Below, in pieces: positions 27,510 through 40,838 of a stretch of DNA of 64,000 nucleotides. The position numbers and the translations under genes were made by a program. This DNA comes from Seison nebaliae (Eukaryota; Rotifera; Pararotatoria; Seisonacea; Seisonidae). Position 1 is the stretch's first letter. The number at the start of each line of letters is the position of its first letter. Location: contig JALJEE010000735.1 of NCBI GenBank assembly GCA_023231475.1, forward strand, positions 117,369 to 181,368. The letters are read 5' to 3'. The notes beneath the pieces were generated by a model that did not search any database, was not told the origin of the DNA, and worked only from the letters and a program-made list of their open reading frames with translations.

Positions 27510-30500
27510 TTAGACGGATGAAATGAATTGATTAATATCATGAAAATTTGAAACGTTCTTACATTCATTCTTATTATTTACGTTCAATTCCTCTAGATGT
27601 CGTGATGAATTCGATTGTTTTTCACTATTCGATTCTCTTTTGATCTTCTTCGGATTAATTGATGGTTTCGATGTTGAAATTTGATGGTTCTGATCTTCTG
27701 CGCTAGACAAATCCGATTTTTTTTCGTCTTTACAAACCTCCAAGAGATATAATGCTTTCAAGTACATTTGCCATTTCTCTAATTGCTCATAAGAATCCAT
27801 TCTAATTAAAATTCTGATAAAGAAGAAATTGTAAAATTAACATAAATGAAAAGGAATAAATGAACTTTGAAGAATTTTTGAATTTAATTCTCAGTTGATG
27901 ATCGTTCTGACTGATAATTAAATTGGAAGAATTTTTTTGAATTTGTTGCATTGACTTTGCTCGTGGTCTTATCTTCAAACGCAACTTCGATCGACGAAGT
28001 GATTTCATGAGATGAGATGTATCTAATCGACGGAAAGATGATCTCAATGACATATCTTTATAACTCGTCTGTTTATCATCATACCAAAGTGATTGAGATA
28101 ATTGTTTCGTTTTCATCTTATTTTTAGTATCACCAAAATTGAATGATTTCCGTATAGCTAATTTCCCAATATTTGTTATGTCATTCGCTCTCGATTGCAT
28201 AAATTGTAGAGAATCTGTAGCAGAATTACCATTGACATTTGACTGTCTTTGTAATTCGGGAGTTGTTTCTGGAAATAATACCATCGATTTATGTTGATCA
28301 ATTGTCGATAGATATTGTGCTGGTTGATTTTGTTGTTGATTATTATTAATCTTTAAATGATTGTCCATTTGATTATTAATCGATAACTGACTAAAACCGT
28401 CATCTATCTTCTCATTAGAAAGTTGTGATGGGAAATTTTCAGTATTTGAATTATTATTCTGTTTTGATTTGTCGTTGTTAAAAGATGTCGTTAAAACTGC
28501 CATTGATGATGGTGCAACAGATAATTTGGAATTATGAGAATTGTTGTTGAATGGAACAGGTTGTATGGAGAAATTGTTGATCTTGTTCAATTTAATTGAT
28601 TCCAACTCTTGGAATTCTTGAGTGAAACGGTGAATAGCTGACGGATATAATCGATACCAGACACTTAACCATTTGTCCGAAGTTTGTCTTTTCTCTAAAA
28701 CGAGAGTTGTAATCGGCAATTGAGTTAAATCGAATTGGGGTATACGACAAACATTACAAATCCATTTCATTCTTTTCACACCTTTCCTATTCACCGTTTC
28801 CATCGGTTGGAAATAACTATAATATCCAACACTCTTCAACTCATCAACTGCTTTCATCCATTTACTTTCATCGGGAAAGACTGATGTGAGAATAACATCG
28901 AAATTCTTAAATTTGTTCGTCTTTGACATACGAAATGATCGTTTTCCTTTAAAATACATTTAATTAGAAGTTATTATCAAATTAAAAGTTATCAAAACTT
29001 TCTACCGATGTAGTTTGTTTGGGTGATAAATTTCCGTTATTCAAACAAACCCAACATCGTTGTAAATTTGCTAAAGATACGTCATTTTTATCAACAATTT
29101 TATCCGAAAAAAATTGACGTCCTAATGCCATAATATGTAACCAAAATTGGATGTTCGTCGTCCGCAGCTAATTTCGTCATTGAAAAATACGAATAAGTAT
29201 AATGAAGACTGATATAAAGAAAACTTGAAATTGTTTTTTAACGAACGGACAAGTGTCACGACACTTCCCACCTGATATGGAGCCTTCACAAACAAAAACT
29301 AATTCCAAATATCTGCGACGCCCACCTAAAGTTTTATATTCTATATAAGAAATAACTGTAATAGAAAAGTTTGAGGGATTGAACCTTTAACAAAACATTT
29401 CATAGGAATAGGTAATTGTAGGAGGAAGGACTGCATATATTGTTGAATGTTTTGGAAATTGCGGTGGAAGAAGGAATGAACAATATCCATAGGTGGATTA
29501 ATATTACGAATTTGTATTGGTCTCTGATTCAATAAAGATGATGAGGTGGAAGTGGTAGATGAGGAAATCGATCTCGGATGACATTCACTCATTTTTGTGG
29601 TGGAAGTAGAATATTTCATGGAAGAGAAATCAGAATTTGCTGAATAAGAATAATTTGATGAATTTGTCGTACTTATTACCGTTGTTAACGTGGTTGTTGA
29701 CGATGTGATCATGTTAAAGGTTGAGAGTGGTCTCGATGAAGATGATATAGGTGGTGCAAATGATGGTTCTAATACAGAAATGGAAGTTTGAATTAACGAA
29801 ATATTTTCTTTATTTTCTTCTTCTACCAAAATTCCATTTTTATTCTCATTCTTATTCTGATTATTATTAATTTGAATAATATTTTTTTCATTATTTCCTT
29901 TATGATTCACTGAAATTATATTAGATTTCTCATGAACATTACTTACTTTCTCCAATCCATTAAATTGTTCAATTGGTTGGATTGTGGGAGAATCCTTACT
30001 CCATAAAGCTGGTGGCGATTTCTCGTATTCTAATTTCTTCTTTGCTATAAATTGTCGTATCCAATTCTGTTTTAAATGCCAAGGCAATCGTTGATATTCG
30101 GCATTGGAAGGATATCGGCAAAATCGTTTTAATGAATCAATTGACGTCACTTGCCGTTGGGTAATATTCTCATTAATATTTCCGTCTGTATCTTTTGTTT
30201 TGATTGTTGTTGTTGTTGTTATTGTTGTTATTTGTGGCGATGCCGTTGTTATGGAAGATGATGACGATGTTGACGGTGATGATAAATTAATAGATGAAGT
30301 TGCATTTATGGTGGCGATGGTGGTAGGAATATTGATATGGTTATTTGGTTGTTGAGAGGTGGTAAACATTTGATTGTTTGCATAATGGTGATTATTGACA
30401 TGTTCAGGAATGATTCCAATAAGCGATGTAGAATAGACATAAGAACCGAGAAGTGTATGCAAACAATTAAGATTGTTAGTTGATGATAATGTTCCATCAT

Positions 30501-30597
30501 CTGTATTGTGTTCATCATGTTCATTGTTATAATTATTATCATTTTCATTGTTCGTAGTTCGAAATGGAATTCGGGGCGGTTTACCAATAATTGTCAT
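27510..30597 (-). CDS. Unrecognised conserved-looking protein, Cys pairs, five exons
   Basis: Function unknown. The minus-strand exons are 30597-29385, 29340-29225, 29167-28999, 28946-27866 and 27801-27510 (956 residues). The introns are 44, 57, 52 and 64 nt, all starting GTT and all phase-consistent. The first 300 residues are Asn/Ser/Thr-rich apart from SLKRFCRYPSNAEYQRLPWH (about 175-195). A compact core follows: LGGRRRYLELVFVCEG, then GGKCR, TTNIQFWLHIMALGRQFF, and C481-W-V-C484. Next comes FPDESKWMKAVDELKSVGYY with C563-N-V-C566 and a Trp/Tyr-rich segment. The paired Cys suggest a zinc-binding fold. The C-terminal 300 residues are again low complexity. The start is the first true ATG; an upstream in-frame TTG is not used. 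I could not place it in a known family. Confidence 0.7.
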
Positions 30598-33500
30598 CTT
30601 TCTCTTATTATGTCTATCCTTCAAATTCCGGTATGATGATCTTTTCAAATTAAATTGTCTTTTTCACAATTCTTTCAACAGGTTCACCAATAAAATATCA
30701 TTCTATCGAAACGAACAAATTTTTCCTATTAATTTTCATAAACACTTTTATTCTTCCATCATTTCTTCCATAGCGTCATAAAATATTCCTATATTCATTC
30801 CCTATATTATTGGGTGAACAATTTCTAGAACAAGTTGATTTTTATATAAACCGAATGAAAACAACCTACAAATAAATGAGAATTATTTGAGAGTCAACTT
30901 TAAAGAACTTCACTGCCGATGTCTATCATTCTCGAATTTGTTCCGGGACAATATTGAAAGGCGATCAGTTGAAAATGAAAGTGGAATAATTTCGTAATGG
31001 AAAACTTCTATTTCGTTCTAGTTTCCAGTAAAACGATTCTTAAATTTCCTAAAACTTACTTACTGTCAGTACCAAATTTTGGAAATTGATTGAAATTAAA
31101 ATTATTCAGACATATTATGTCACTGACTAATGAGTGGATTACTCCTATCTAATTGAACCTAACAAATGGCCTCTAATTTTGATAACTAATAAAAAAAATA
31201 TTATCCGATTTTACTCAATATCAAAAAAAAAGTGACAATGACTATTTTTTCTATGAAAAGAAAATAATGGCCATAAAGAAACGGATCCAATCGCATATCA
31301 AATGAATATAGATTAAATTCATAAAATTTAGGAAAATAATTTGTAAAATTCCAATGACAAATCTCATAGATTTATATTATGATAATTATAACTATCAAAT
31401 CTATCGTGTACATCCAAAATGAAGGTCATTCTTCATCGTTCTTCTTCCGTTACATCTCAATCAATTGACATTATCTAATAAATTAACTATTGTTCCTATT
31501 AATATTTCATCATTATTCTCCAACTAATAAATTAAAGCGAACGACTACTGATGTGTTTCTTAATAATGTATAATAATGTGTCCTGTCAATATATCGATGC
31601 GTTTTGGACTGTTGAATCTAAAAGAAAAGAATTAATTCCCAATGGGAAAATGATTAAATTTACAGATTATTCTTCCTCAAATCAGCATCCGAAAATTATG
31701 ATAACTATTATCCTTTTTACAATTGTAGATTCATTATATTTCCAAGGATTTTGGAAAGGAGACTACGGAATTAATTAGAAGGAAAGAAGCACCGTCTCGT
31801 GGGAAGGGGCTAAAGTGGAAAAAAATGGATCGTACATAATTATTATTATCAACCTAAAATAAAAAATGTTCACCGACTATTTCTTCACAAATCTTCTTCT
31901 AATGAATAATATTAATAATAAAAATAATAAAAATAAGAAAAATAAAAATCTTCTTCATTTACATAAGAATCAGATGATGATTAATTTTGATGATTTATCA
32001 AGAAAATATATTTTCTAACAATTTAACTTATGGAAAAGACTACTTCTCATTATAACATGTCTTTATAATTTCTTTCCGTTGTAGGACAATTTCATCTTTT
32101 CAATACTTTTCCATATAAAATTATGAAAAACGGACAGTTCTATATTAATATTCTTTTACATAATTCAATATTATTTCTTATATTAATATTTTTTCATTCT
32201 TCTGCTCATTAACGAAACTCTAAATAAAAGTTAAATCATAAATTTGAATGACGAAGATGATAACGAAAAAAAAAATTATCGATAACGAAAAGATGGTACG
32301 ATATAACCATATCATACTTGTAGTAGATTTCTTCAATAAATGACAATAAACAAGTCGACAGTTGATTGTTGATTTTATCTAATTTATAGATCTAAAAAAA
32401 GAATAGAACTATTCATGTTGTATAAAACATTCGAATTGAAGTTATCCATCCAAATTAATTGAGAAGGTGATAAATCAGTCGAATGTTGAACAAGTCAATA
32501 TGATATTTTTTTCTCTCAAATACCAATTCAACTCATATAAGGGAATAGAATTGTACTCCGATTCTTCGAATGACTAATGATTATGCAGAATTTTTTTATC
32601 GTTCAACATAAATTATCGGTAATCACCATCATCGTTATTATCAGAGACATCATTCTCAAGAATGAATTTGGGAGAAAATTATCATTCATTCAATTGTCAT
32701 CACCTTTCCAATTGAACTCGAGAAGACTCTATCATATAGAGTCTATATTCTTTAATATCATCGATATCCCATTCTTTTGAACGAACTAAAAATATAGAAA
32801 GATTATTGCTTATTTCCTAATCCTAAGTTGTATAAACATCAAATCGGAAATCGAAATTCAATAGATACACAAGGAAATAAGCATTTCATTGTTTCCTTTC
32901 CTTTGTTCGGAAATAAAACTACTTTCCTTTCGATTCACTTCTAAGAAATTAAAAGAGTTTCCCCAACTTCATCCCAAGACACCCAGTCGACCAACTTTAT
33001 ACTCAGTTACTTGTAATTTGGACAATTATCCACCACTAACCGTTAAGAGAAAAATGAGAGAAACTAACTCGGGATAATAAGGAAAAAGAGGAAGACTGAC
33101 GAGAAAAGAACATTTGAAGATTAAAATTGTGTTGGTATATAGTAGCAATCTCAATTCAGGATTAATAATTAAACGAAGAAAACTGTGAACGATATAATAG
33201 AAAAAAAATTAAATAACATTTCACAATTTACATATAAAGAAAAACATAGTGATATCTGATTGTAGTCACGTAACAGAATAAAGCGGAAATTACAAAAAAT
33301 TACATATTATGTCAACTCCTCCATGGAGATCGAAAAATAAGAATAATTTATATGAAATGGAAATCATATAACAAACTTTAGGAATTCTCTTAAAATGATA
33401 AATTCTCTAAAATCAATAAGAAATTAATTAGTCGCTAAGATAATAGTTATTCATTTCGATATGCTTTCCAACATATTATTATGAAATCACCAGTCAATTT

Positions 33501-36500
33501 ACTTACCGGAAATTCTTCCGAAAAATTTCTTCACTTCAAATAATCCAATTGGAAAATTCATTGGAAAGAATGTTGAAGATAAATAGAAGTGATAACTAAA
33601 TATTAGTCTTATAATGATAGTTAATTAACCTTAGTTTATTTGCAAGTTAATAATGATTCATTAAACGATATCATTCCAATGTCGAACATTAGCGATTTCC
33701 TTGGCATTTAAAACAAAATTAGATAGAAAATGGTCTTATCTTAATGTCCAAATGAGATTTTTTACTTAAAAACTAGGTTTTCCGTCAAACGTTAATGAGA
33801 AAAATCATTACTTCTCAAATATCATAACAAACACCTTAAAAGATCTCGATTGATGATATAGAGTTGATAACAGTAAACATAAACTTTCAATCTTATATAA
33901 TCATCGATACTAAAAAATTCGTTCAATTATTTATTATTTATTTATAAAAACAAATAAATATAAAAAATAATATTTGAATCCATAAAGAAGACGAATTATT
34001 TTCTTTTCTTCAAAATTACAATTTCTATACTATGGTCGTTGATTAGATATGATTAGTCATCAGTTTACTCAGCAAACAAAAATTTAAATAATTTCCTTTT
34101 CTTTTCGTTCTTTTTCGTTGTTAGATCTGTATAAATACATCAGCATAATGATATTCAAATTAGTAATATACCACAAAATTTAGATTTAATCACTTTCTTA
34201 TAATCCTATATTCATTTATCTCAATTAAAATATTTGAGAAAAACTTAGTATAGTATTGAGAAAACTAAATTTGTTCAGCTCATATGAAATCTTATGATAA
34301 AGAATCGGAAAACTTTTCTTGCCATTTCCTTTTTCCTTCATCATTTGTTAATACACTAAAAATCGAAATAATTGAACCCATCACAAACTTATCAATCGAT
34401 CATGATCAATTTTTATTGATTCTTCCGATATATCGATCTAATGTAAACGGAATATTTTTGTTAATCATGTTCTACATAAACTATTCCGTCTAACACGTCA
34501 ATCACAGTTAACAGAAGACATACGGTACAGAAGAGAAATAGTAAAGGAAATATTTCGGAAATGAAATTGAGACGAACCAGACAACGATAATCAGTACCAA
34601 TTTGTCACGGTAGCAATAATTGACTCAGAGAGAACGAAGAAGACGAACAACAATATTTAAGAACGATTAAACTCTTATATCTAAAATAAATAATATTTCA
34701 TTCTTTTACAGTTGAATTGAATATACATCTCCAGGAAGACATCTTCCTCCAATGTAGTGGAAAAAATAATAATAAAAGCGATTCTGTGTGTTTCCCTTTC
34801 TCTTTGGAGAGGAATTGATAATAAATAAAAGTTAACATTATTTACGAAATTATTTTTGTTGAACCTCTACCCACCAGCTTGATTACATGAGTAAGAAAAT
34901 GTGGGAAAGAGTTTCTCTTTTTCTTAGGTAAATTAACGAGAATTTTGAATAATAGAGACAAAAAAAAAGTCAATAAATAGTTAAATCAACCAAAGTGTGA
35001 TTCGACGTGAGAAGTATGGTGGCGAAACCGATATCATCGAATGGAAAAATTCCCAGTGCCGTTCCACAATTATCGTTGCTATAAGCTACTATTTACTTCA
35101 TATTATGTCCTATCAACGTTAGTTTGTGGATATTTTAGATGGCACTTGATTTATTTGACTCTCATTCGTTAAGTCGTGGCTTTTCCCTCTTATTTTTTTT
35201 TAGTTTCAAGACTTTTCTGCTGGATATTTCTTTAACGTTTAACCAGAAATCTTGACAGAATCTACGATAATATCCATTGCACAACAAATATATTCAATTT
35301 TATAAATTACTCGAATAAAAAATTAGTCGAACACAATAATGATATTTTCAGAAGGATAAGAATTGAATAATAAACTATTTAAAATTTGTGATAGAAATAA
35401 AAGAATGATTATAAAAATAAACTATTATTTTCTGTTTTCAAAGAAGACCAAATGTGTTTCCATTCTAGTTAAACTGAGGACTAAAGAAAACATTCGTTCT
35501 TCAGTCTTTTCGCAGACAATAGAAATAACACGCAGGAAATGTTCAACTATAAATTATTTCACTATTAATCAGAAGTTTCCCGTAAATTGAAGTGGTAGTT
35601 ATTAAATAATATTAAAATAATATCGATACTACCGATTTTCCGTTGTCATAGTAAACTAATATAATAAGCCATTGAGTAAAAAGTTACTCCGCTTCTCAGT
35701 TATTCAGAACGCCGAGAATAAATTACAGATGCATAATAATTCGTGTAAAATTTATGCAAGGTAGAAAAAACTTTCCCAATAACAGTTGAAGCATCTATGA
35801 TAGAAATCGGAGAGAAATGATTGACAGTGCATACATAGCTTCTAATAAAAACAAGTTTCGTCTGAAAATTTCTTAATAAAATTCACTTCATCCCTAAGAA
35901 AACATTCGGTTGAAAATAAATCTCTTCACGATAATTTTCTGTTTTTTTGATGAATAAATGACATTTAAAAATTGTCACTGTTTAATTTCATATACTCAAT
36001 TTATTCACGAACATTATTATAGTCCTAATGGGATATAATTACAACTTATCTATCGAATAATGATGAAAGATAATTATCAAAATCTTAATATATAATTTAT
36101 ATACCGAAAAAAAAAAGACTTTCAAATTTTCAGAAATTGAGAAGAATAATAAATTGAGAGATAAACAAATAAACAACATGATGAGAATTATATTTACTGC
36201 AAGATTTATGCTCCATTTTAAGAAAATCGAAGTAATTGCTCACTTCATTAAATGATAATCATAAATGGAGAAAACTTTTTAAAAAATATTGAAGTTTATT
36301 TAATTCGAAACTAATTAACCATTTTATATTTATGGTATATAATTAGATTATATAATAAATAAATAAAAAAAATATATATGTATATATATATATATAATTA
36401 AATAAAGCTTTTAATTATTTAAAGATATTGATGAAAAATTGGAAATAAAATGATTCAGTTGGAATGTCACTTGCTTCAGTGTTTGAAACAGATGAAACCG

Positions 36501-37978
36501 TTTGACTGTTAAAGATAGATAAGTTAAAATTTATCTTTCTCCCAACATCATCTTCATACATCAACTCAACAAATTTTGTTGAAGTTGAAGGAAAGATTTT
36601 GAATAAAACTTTTGGTTCAGTTTTATTTTGTCATATAAAAACAAAGATGGGACAATGAAGAAGACAGAAGAGAATAATATGAAACTATCGAACTTACAAT
36701 AAGAACGATGGTAAGTAGTTCTTCGATGATATGTTGAGTCGTTCAAGGACAATAATTGTACATCGCTTGAACTGATTTTCTTCATGTTTCGCCTCTTCAT
36801 ACTTCGTTCTAGTTCGATGCTATACAATCGTAATCAGAAATCTCGAATTGATCGTTAACCAATAAAACAATTTAATAGTTTCCTTTTTTCCTCTTGTTTG
36901 CGATTTGTTACTTACTAACGCGGTTTTACAAATGAGGATTTCTTTCTTCTCTTTGACAGTTATGTGAGAAATGGAAGAGAAATATTAATATTCCCTCATT
37001 CATTATTGAAATGATGCGAATATTATTTATATTCGATGAGTTACATAGAAAATATTGATACAACATCCTGATCACATATTCCGAAACTTTTCTGAATATT
37101 TTCATAAATAAACAAATATTGCTAGTTCTGTACTGGCATTCTCAATTGACATGATTCATCTAACGAGAAATAGTTGATATGCTTCTCAAACAGTATATAT
37201 TACTGTATCTTATATAACCTATTCACAATATATCCCTAAAATAATTTCCCAATGGACAAATTGATAAACTATTTAATTTTAATGAAATTGTGTAAAATTT
37301 TACATTTCAACTTAAAATTGTTGTGGATTCAGTTCAGAGGGAGGAGCGAAAGAAATAAACATCAAATTTAGAACTGTTACAAATTTGGCATTTTGAAGTT
37401 TTAGCCGTCGAAATGAGAATTAGCAATATGCAACTTATATCCAATCCGTTAGCCATTAGTCAAATTAGTTTCAAGGGCCTTGAAGCCCAACAATTTTCCA
37501 ACTGTCGAACTATTGAAATAAAAAAAAGATAATTTACAATAACGTTTCTTTTATTAATAAATCACAGGGCAAATTAAATAGAAAAAAGGATAACTCTTTA
37601 AAAGAGTTATTTATAATGATTCATAAGATTCCTTCTTGATTCCAATTCATTCTTTATGATTTTAGATATATAAGAATCCATAGAAGAGTTTGATACTAGC
37701 TGAACAGATAGCATTTTGATTTAAAATATATTTCATCCGCTGATTAATTGTTCCATCAATTCCACAATTTTTTCTTAATCCAAATTTTCTTTTTAATTTT
37801 TTTTATTACATTTTAATCAATTTTCTCATGATATAGAAGGAAGCAAAATTTGATTGGGAATATAAAAATGATTGATGGAGTCTAGTAGAGCTCAATTTAA
37901 CAAATTGAATAAAAGAAGTTTCCGGTCAATGAAGAAATTCGAATTTTGGGTTTAATACTAATTATTTATTAATTTCAC
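30598..37978. other. Long gene-free stretch
   Basis: About 7.4 kb without a convincing gene on either strand. Open frames are short and match the AT-rich background. The one motif worth noting is DSLYFQGFWK at about 31727-31756 (+), which resembles the serpin N-x-x-Y-F-K/Q-G-x-W signature, but no other serpin part is near. Simple AT repeats occur near 36375-36400. It may hold regulatory DNA for the flanking genes, but I cannot point to specific sites. Confidence 0.5.
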
Positions 37979-38595
37979 ATGGCTCGTCGTCGTAAAACAA
38001 AAAAGTCTAATAACTCAAATCCGAATGCGGTAAGAAGAAAATTCAATGCATTGAAAATAAAGAAACAGAGTCGTATTAAATGTGACTTGCTACAACCAGT
38101 TTGGAATGATCATTTATCGATAAACAAGAATATGAAAGATGTGGGAATATCGAATGATCCAAATCAAATTCCATTAAAAGATACGGAGAGAACAGTTAAT
38201 AATTGAATTTTTGTATACGAATATATAATTATTTGGAGCATAGGAGAAACATAAAATAATTTTAGATTCGATTAAAGATTTCGCTAACAGCCATGAGAAA
38301 GCTGATGCTAAATGTACAACATACGAAGAAGAGTTAACTGAAATTTTTTGAGAAATTTATTTAATGAATTAAAAGATTTCTGAGTTATTTGTTAGATAAA
38401 TATGGAGAATTCGAATTGGACAATTCGACGATTGATATGTCGAAAGTAGATTGGGAGAAAATGCGATTCGACCGTCGTAATATTTATCAATATACACCAT
38501 CGCAATTAAGAAAAATGATGAAGAGATTTGTAAATAATCGAAAACAATTCGGCAAATATGTCCAATGTAAAATAAAGAGTATTGAAGGAAAATAA
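37979..38595 (+). CDS. NOP16: Ribosome biogenesis protein NOP16
   Basis: Nucleolar factor for assembly of the 60S pre-ribosomal subunit. Exons are 37979-38194, 38244-38332 and 38376-38595, giving 174 residues, close to human NOP16 (178). Introns are 49 nt (GTTAAT...ATAG) and 43 nt (GTTAAC...AAAG). The N-terminus is strongly basic (MARRRKTKKSNNSNPNAVRR), followed by the family core: the QPVWNDHLSINKNMKDVGIS segment, then NDPN. The C-terminal part, FLSYLLDKYG, DWEKMRFDRRN and YQYTPSQLRKMMKRF, matches the human DYVRYMVENHG, DYKAMARDEKN and YQDTPKQIRSKINVYKRF. The frame is exact only with the acceptor GCATAG at 38243. It converges with histidine decarboxylase with 2 bp between stop codons. Confidence 0.9.
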
Positions 38596-38597
38596 AT

Positions 38598-40838
38598 TTA
38601 TAATTGTTCTCGAAATGTTTTGGTGACACGAATCGTTTTGAAAATTTTCTGAACTGCATTTTGGAATTTTTTTCTTCCTCTACGATAATCTCCCATTTCG
38701 TCAGTGATGTCGAATGTGTTAGGTAGCGGATGACAAGTTCCAACGAAGGAACAATTTATAATTTCACTCTGATTGTCAATGTCGTTTTGAAGAGATTTCT
38801 TTCTTTCTTTAATCACATTGTAAAGAACGAGACTACTTTGTGGTTGTTTGTCATGTTTTATCGAGTTCAATTCTCTCAAACTTTTCCATTTTTTCGAATT
38901 GCCTTTCTTAATTGTTGTTGATGATGATGATGATATGGAATATATTGATGTTGATGATTGACAACTTTTTAATTGTCGACATTTACAATCATTAAAAACT
39001 GACATTGATGATAAAACAGTAGTTGCTAATTCACTAATAATACGCCAATCTCGGTAAATATCATTTCTCGTTGTAAATTGTGAAGTAATTGTGAAACGTA
39101 TGACAAAGATACCGGAAAGACTTGCAGGAACTACATGAACTTTTCCACTTCGATTCATTGATCGTAATAATAATTCTGTCCAGAAATTTCCCACTTTTAA
39201 TGCAAAAACCACTAATCCTAAATTACGTTTAAAGGGCATGATAAATCGTGAATCTTGTCGCACTAGACTTTCAAAATATTCAGCTAATTGAATACTTGAT
39301 CGTATGTGATTCTGTAATCCTTCAATACCGAATGTTCGAAGTACCGTCCATAATTTCAATGAACGAAAACGTCGACTTAACGGTACTTGCCAATGCATAT
39401 AATCGATAGCACAACCAGTTTTATGATGACGTAAATAAATGGGTTGAACGTTAAATGCTTTATGTAATAAATTACTATTAGCAACCCACATAGCTGTACA
39501 ATCGAAATGAACCAATAACCATTTGGAGGGATTAAATGCAAACGAATCACATTTCTCAATTCCTCTCATCGGTTCTCGCAATTCCGGACAAATGAACGCT
39601 GCACCTGCATATGCTGCATCGACATGTAACCATAATCCTTCTTTCTCACATATTTGACCAATTCCATATAAATCATCAAATGCACATGCACCAGTAGTGC
39701 CGAGAGTACAAACGACATGAAAAGGAATTAAACCATTTCGACGATCTTCATCAATCGCTTCTTGCAATGTCTCTCGTTTCAATGACAAAGAACGATCATC
39801 ACTTTTTAACAATCGTAATTTGACTAAGGCGATCAAGTTCGATTTCTCTACACTACAATGTGCTTGATCCGAACAATAACTCACTAATTTCCCGTTAATT
39901 TCTGATGTCGTCATCCCAAAATTACTTTTACGTAATTCATTTATAATTTCCGATCTTGCTGCTAAAACTGAAACAAACATAGCATCACTAGCTGTCGTTT
40001 GTATGATTCCTCCACCAGTCGTCGTCGATTTTTCATGAAGGAAAATATCAGGCAAACCGATCATTTTCCCTTGAAAATTAAATATTTAATAATTCAAATA
40101 GATCAATTTCATTCTAACCTAACCAATCCATTACAATGATTTCTAATTCAGTACATGCCGGACTAGCAGCCCAAGTAAAACCGAGACAATTAATCGCATC
40201 AGCTAACATGTCTCCCAAGAGAGATGCATAAGAGTTTAATGCAGGAAAATAAGCATGATTATATGGTGACTGCCAATGAGTAATCTATATTGAGATAAAT
40301 GAAATTATTTATGAAAAAGAATTGGAAACTCCGGGCATAATAAATTGATCGAAATCATCCATAATTTTTTGCCACGACTCTCCTTGAACGGGTGCTTGAT
40401 TAGGGAGAAGTTCTCTCAAATATCCAGGTTCCACATTAGGAAAAACTCGTTTATCACGAATAGTTGTCAAATAATTGGAGATATAATGAATTAAATTCTT
40501 ACCTGAAAAAAATTTTTTTTTTAATTTTATTCAATTTAATTAATTCCTTCTATTTTAAGGAAACCTTCTCGTTGATAATCGGAAGAAGTTAACAGAGGTT
40601 GATGACTGAATTGATCAGGATCATCAGCTGATGATGTGACTGATGATGAATTACCAGTGAAAAAGGATGAATGTTTTGAGAATTTCGATTTAATACTGTG
40701 CGAACTGAGATGAGGGAATGATGGCAATTGGAGAAATTCCGAATCGGACGATCGCTTCATTTCTGTGAAATTCGTATGATTTTGGTTGAAATTTCTTCTT
40801 GGGAAGAACTGATGTAGAAAATTAAAGAATTGATCCAT
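38598..40838 (-). CDS. HDC: Histidine decarboxylase (group II PLP decarboxylase)
   Basis: Makes histamine from histidine, a cytosolic PLP enzyme; histamine is a transmitter in many invertebrates. The minus-strand exons are 40838-40565, 40502-40330, 40284-40119 and 40069-38598 (694 residues). Introns are 62, 45 and 49 nt, all GTT...AG. Family landmarks are [69 protein letters not shown], and the PLP lysine in FNPSKW (about Lys387). The stretch [18 protein letters not shown] favours HDC over the related DOPA and tyrosine decarboxylases. At the position of the HDC-specific Ser (human Ser354) I read Thr in HHKTGC. The N-terminus carries roughly 90 extra residues, Ser-rich. The C-terminal tail of about 180 residues is low complexity. 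DOPA or tyramine-forming activity cannot be fully excluded. Confidence 0.88.

Noticed and set aside
29168-29340. OATP/SLCO transporter fragment (GGKCRDTCPF followed by hydrophobic residues)
   Set aside because: The hydrophobic part lies inside a 57-nt intron once the flanking frames are joined in phase; the Cys motif belongs to the unknown 956-residue protein.
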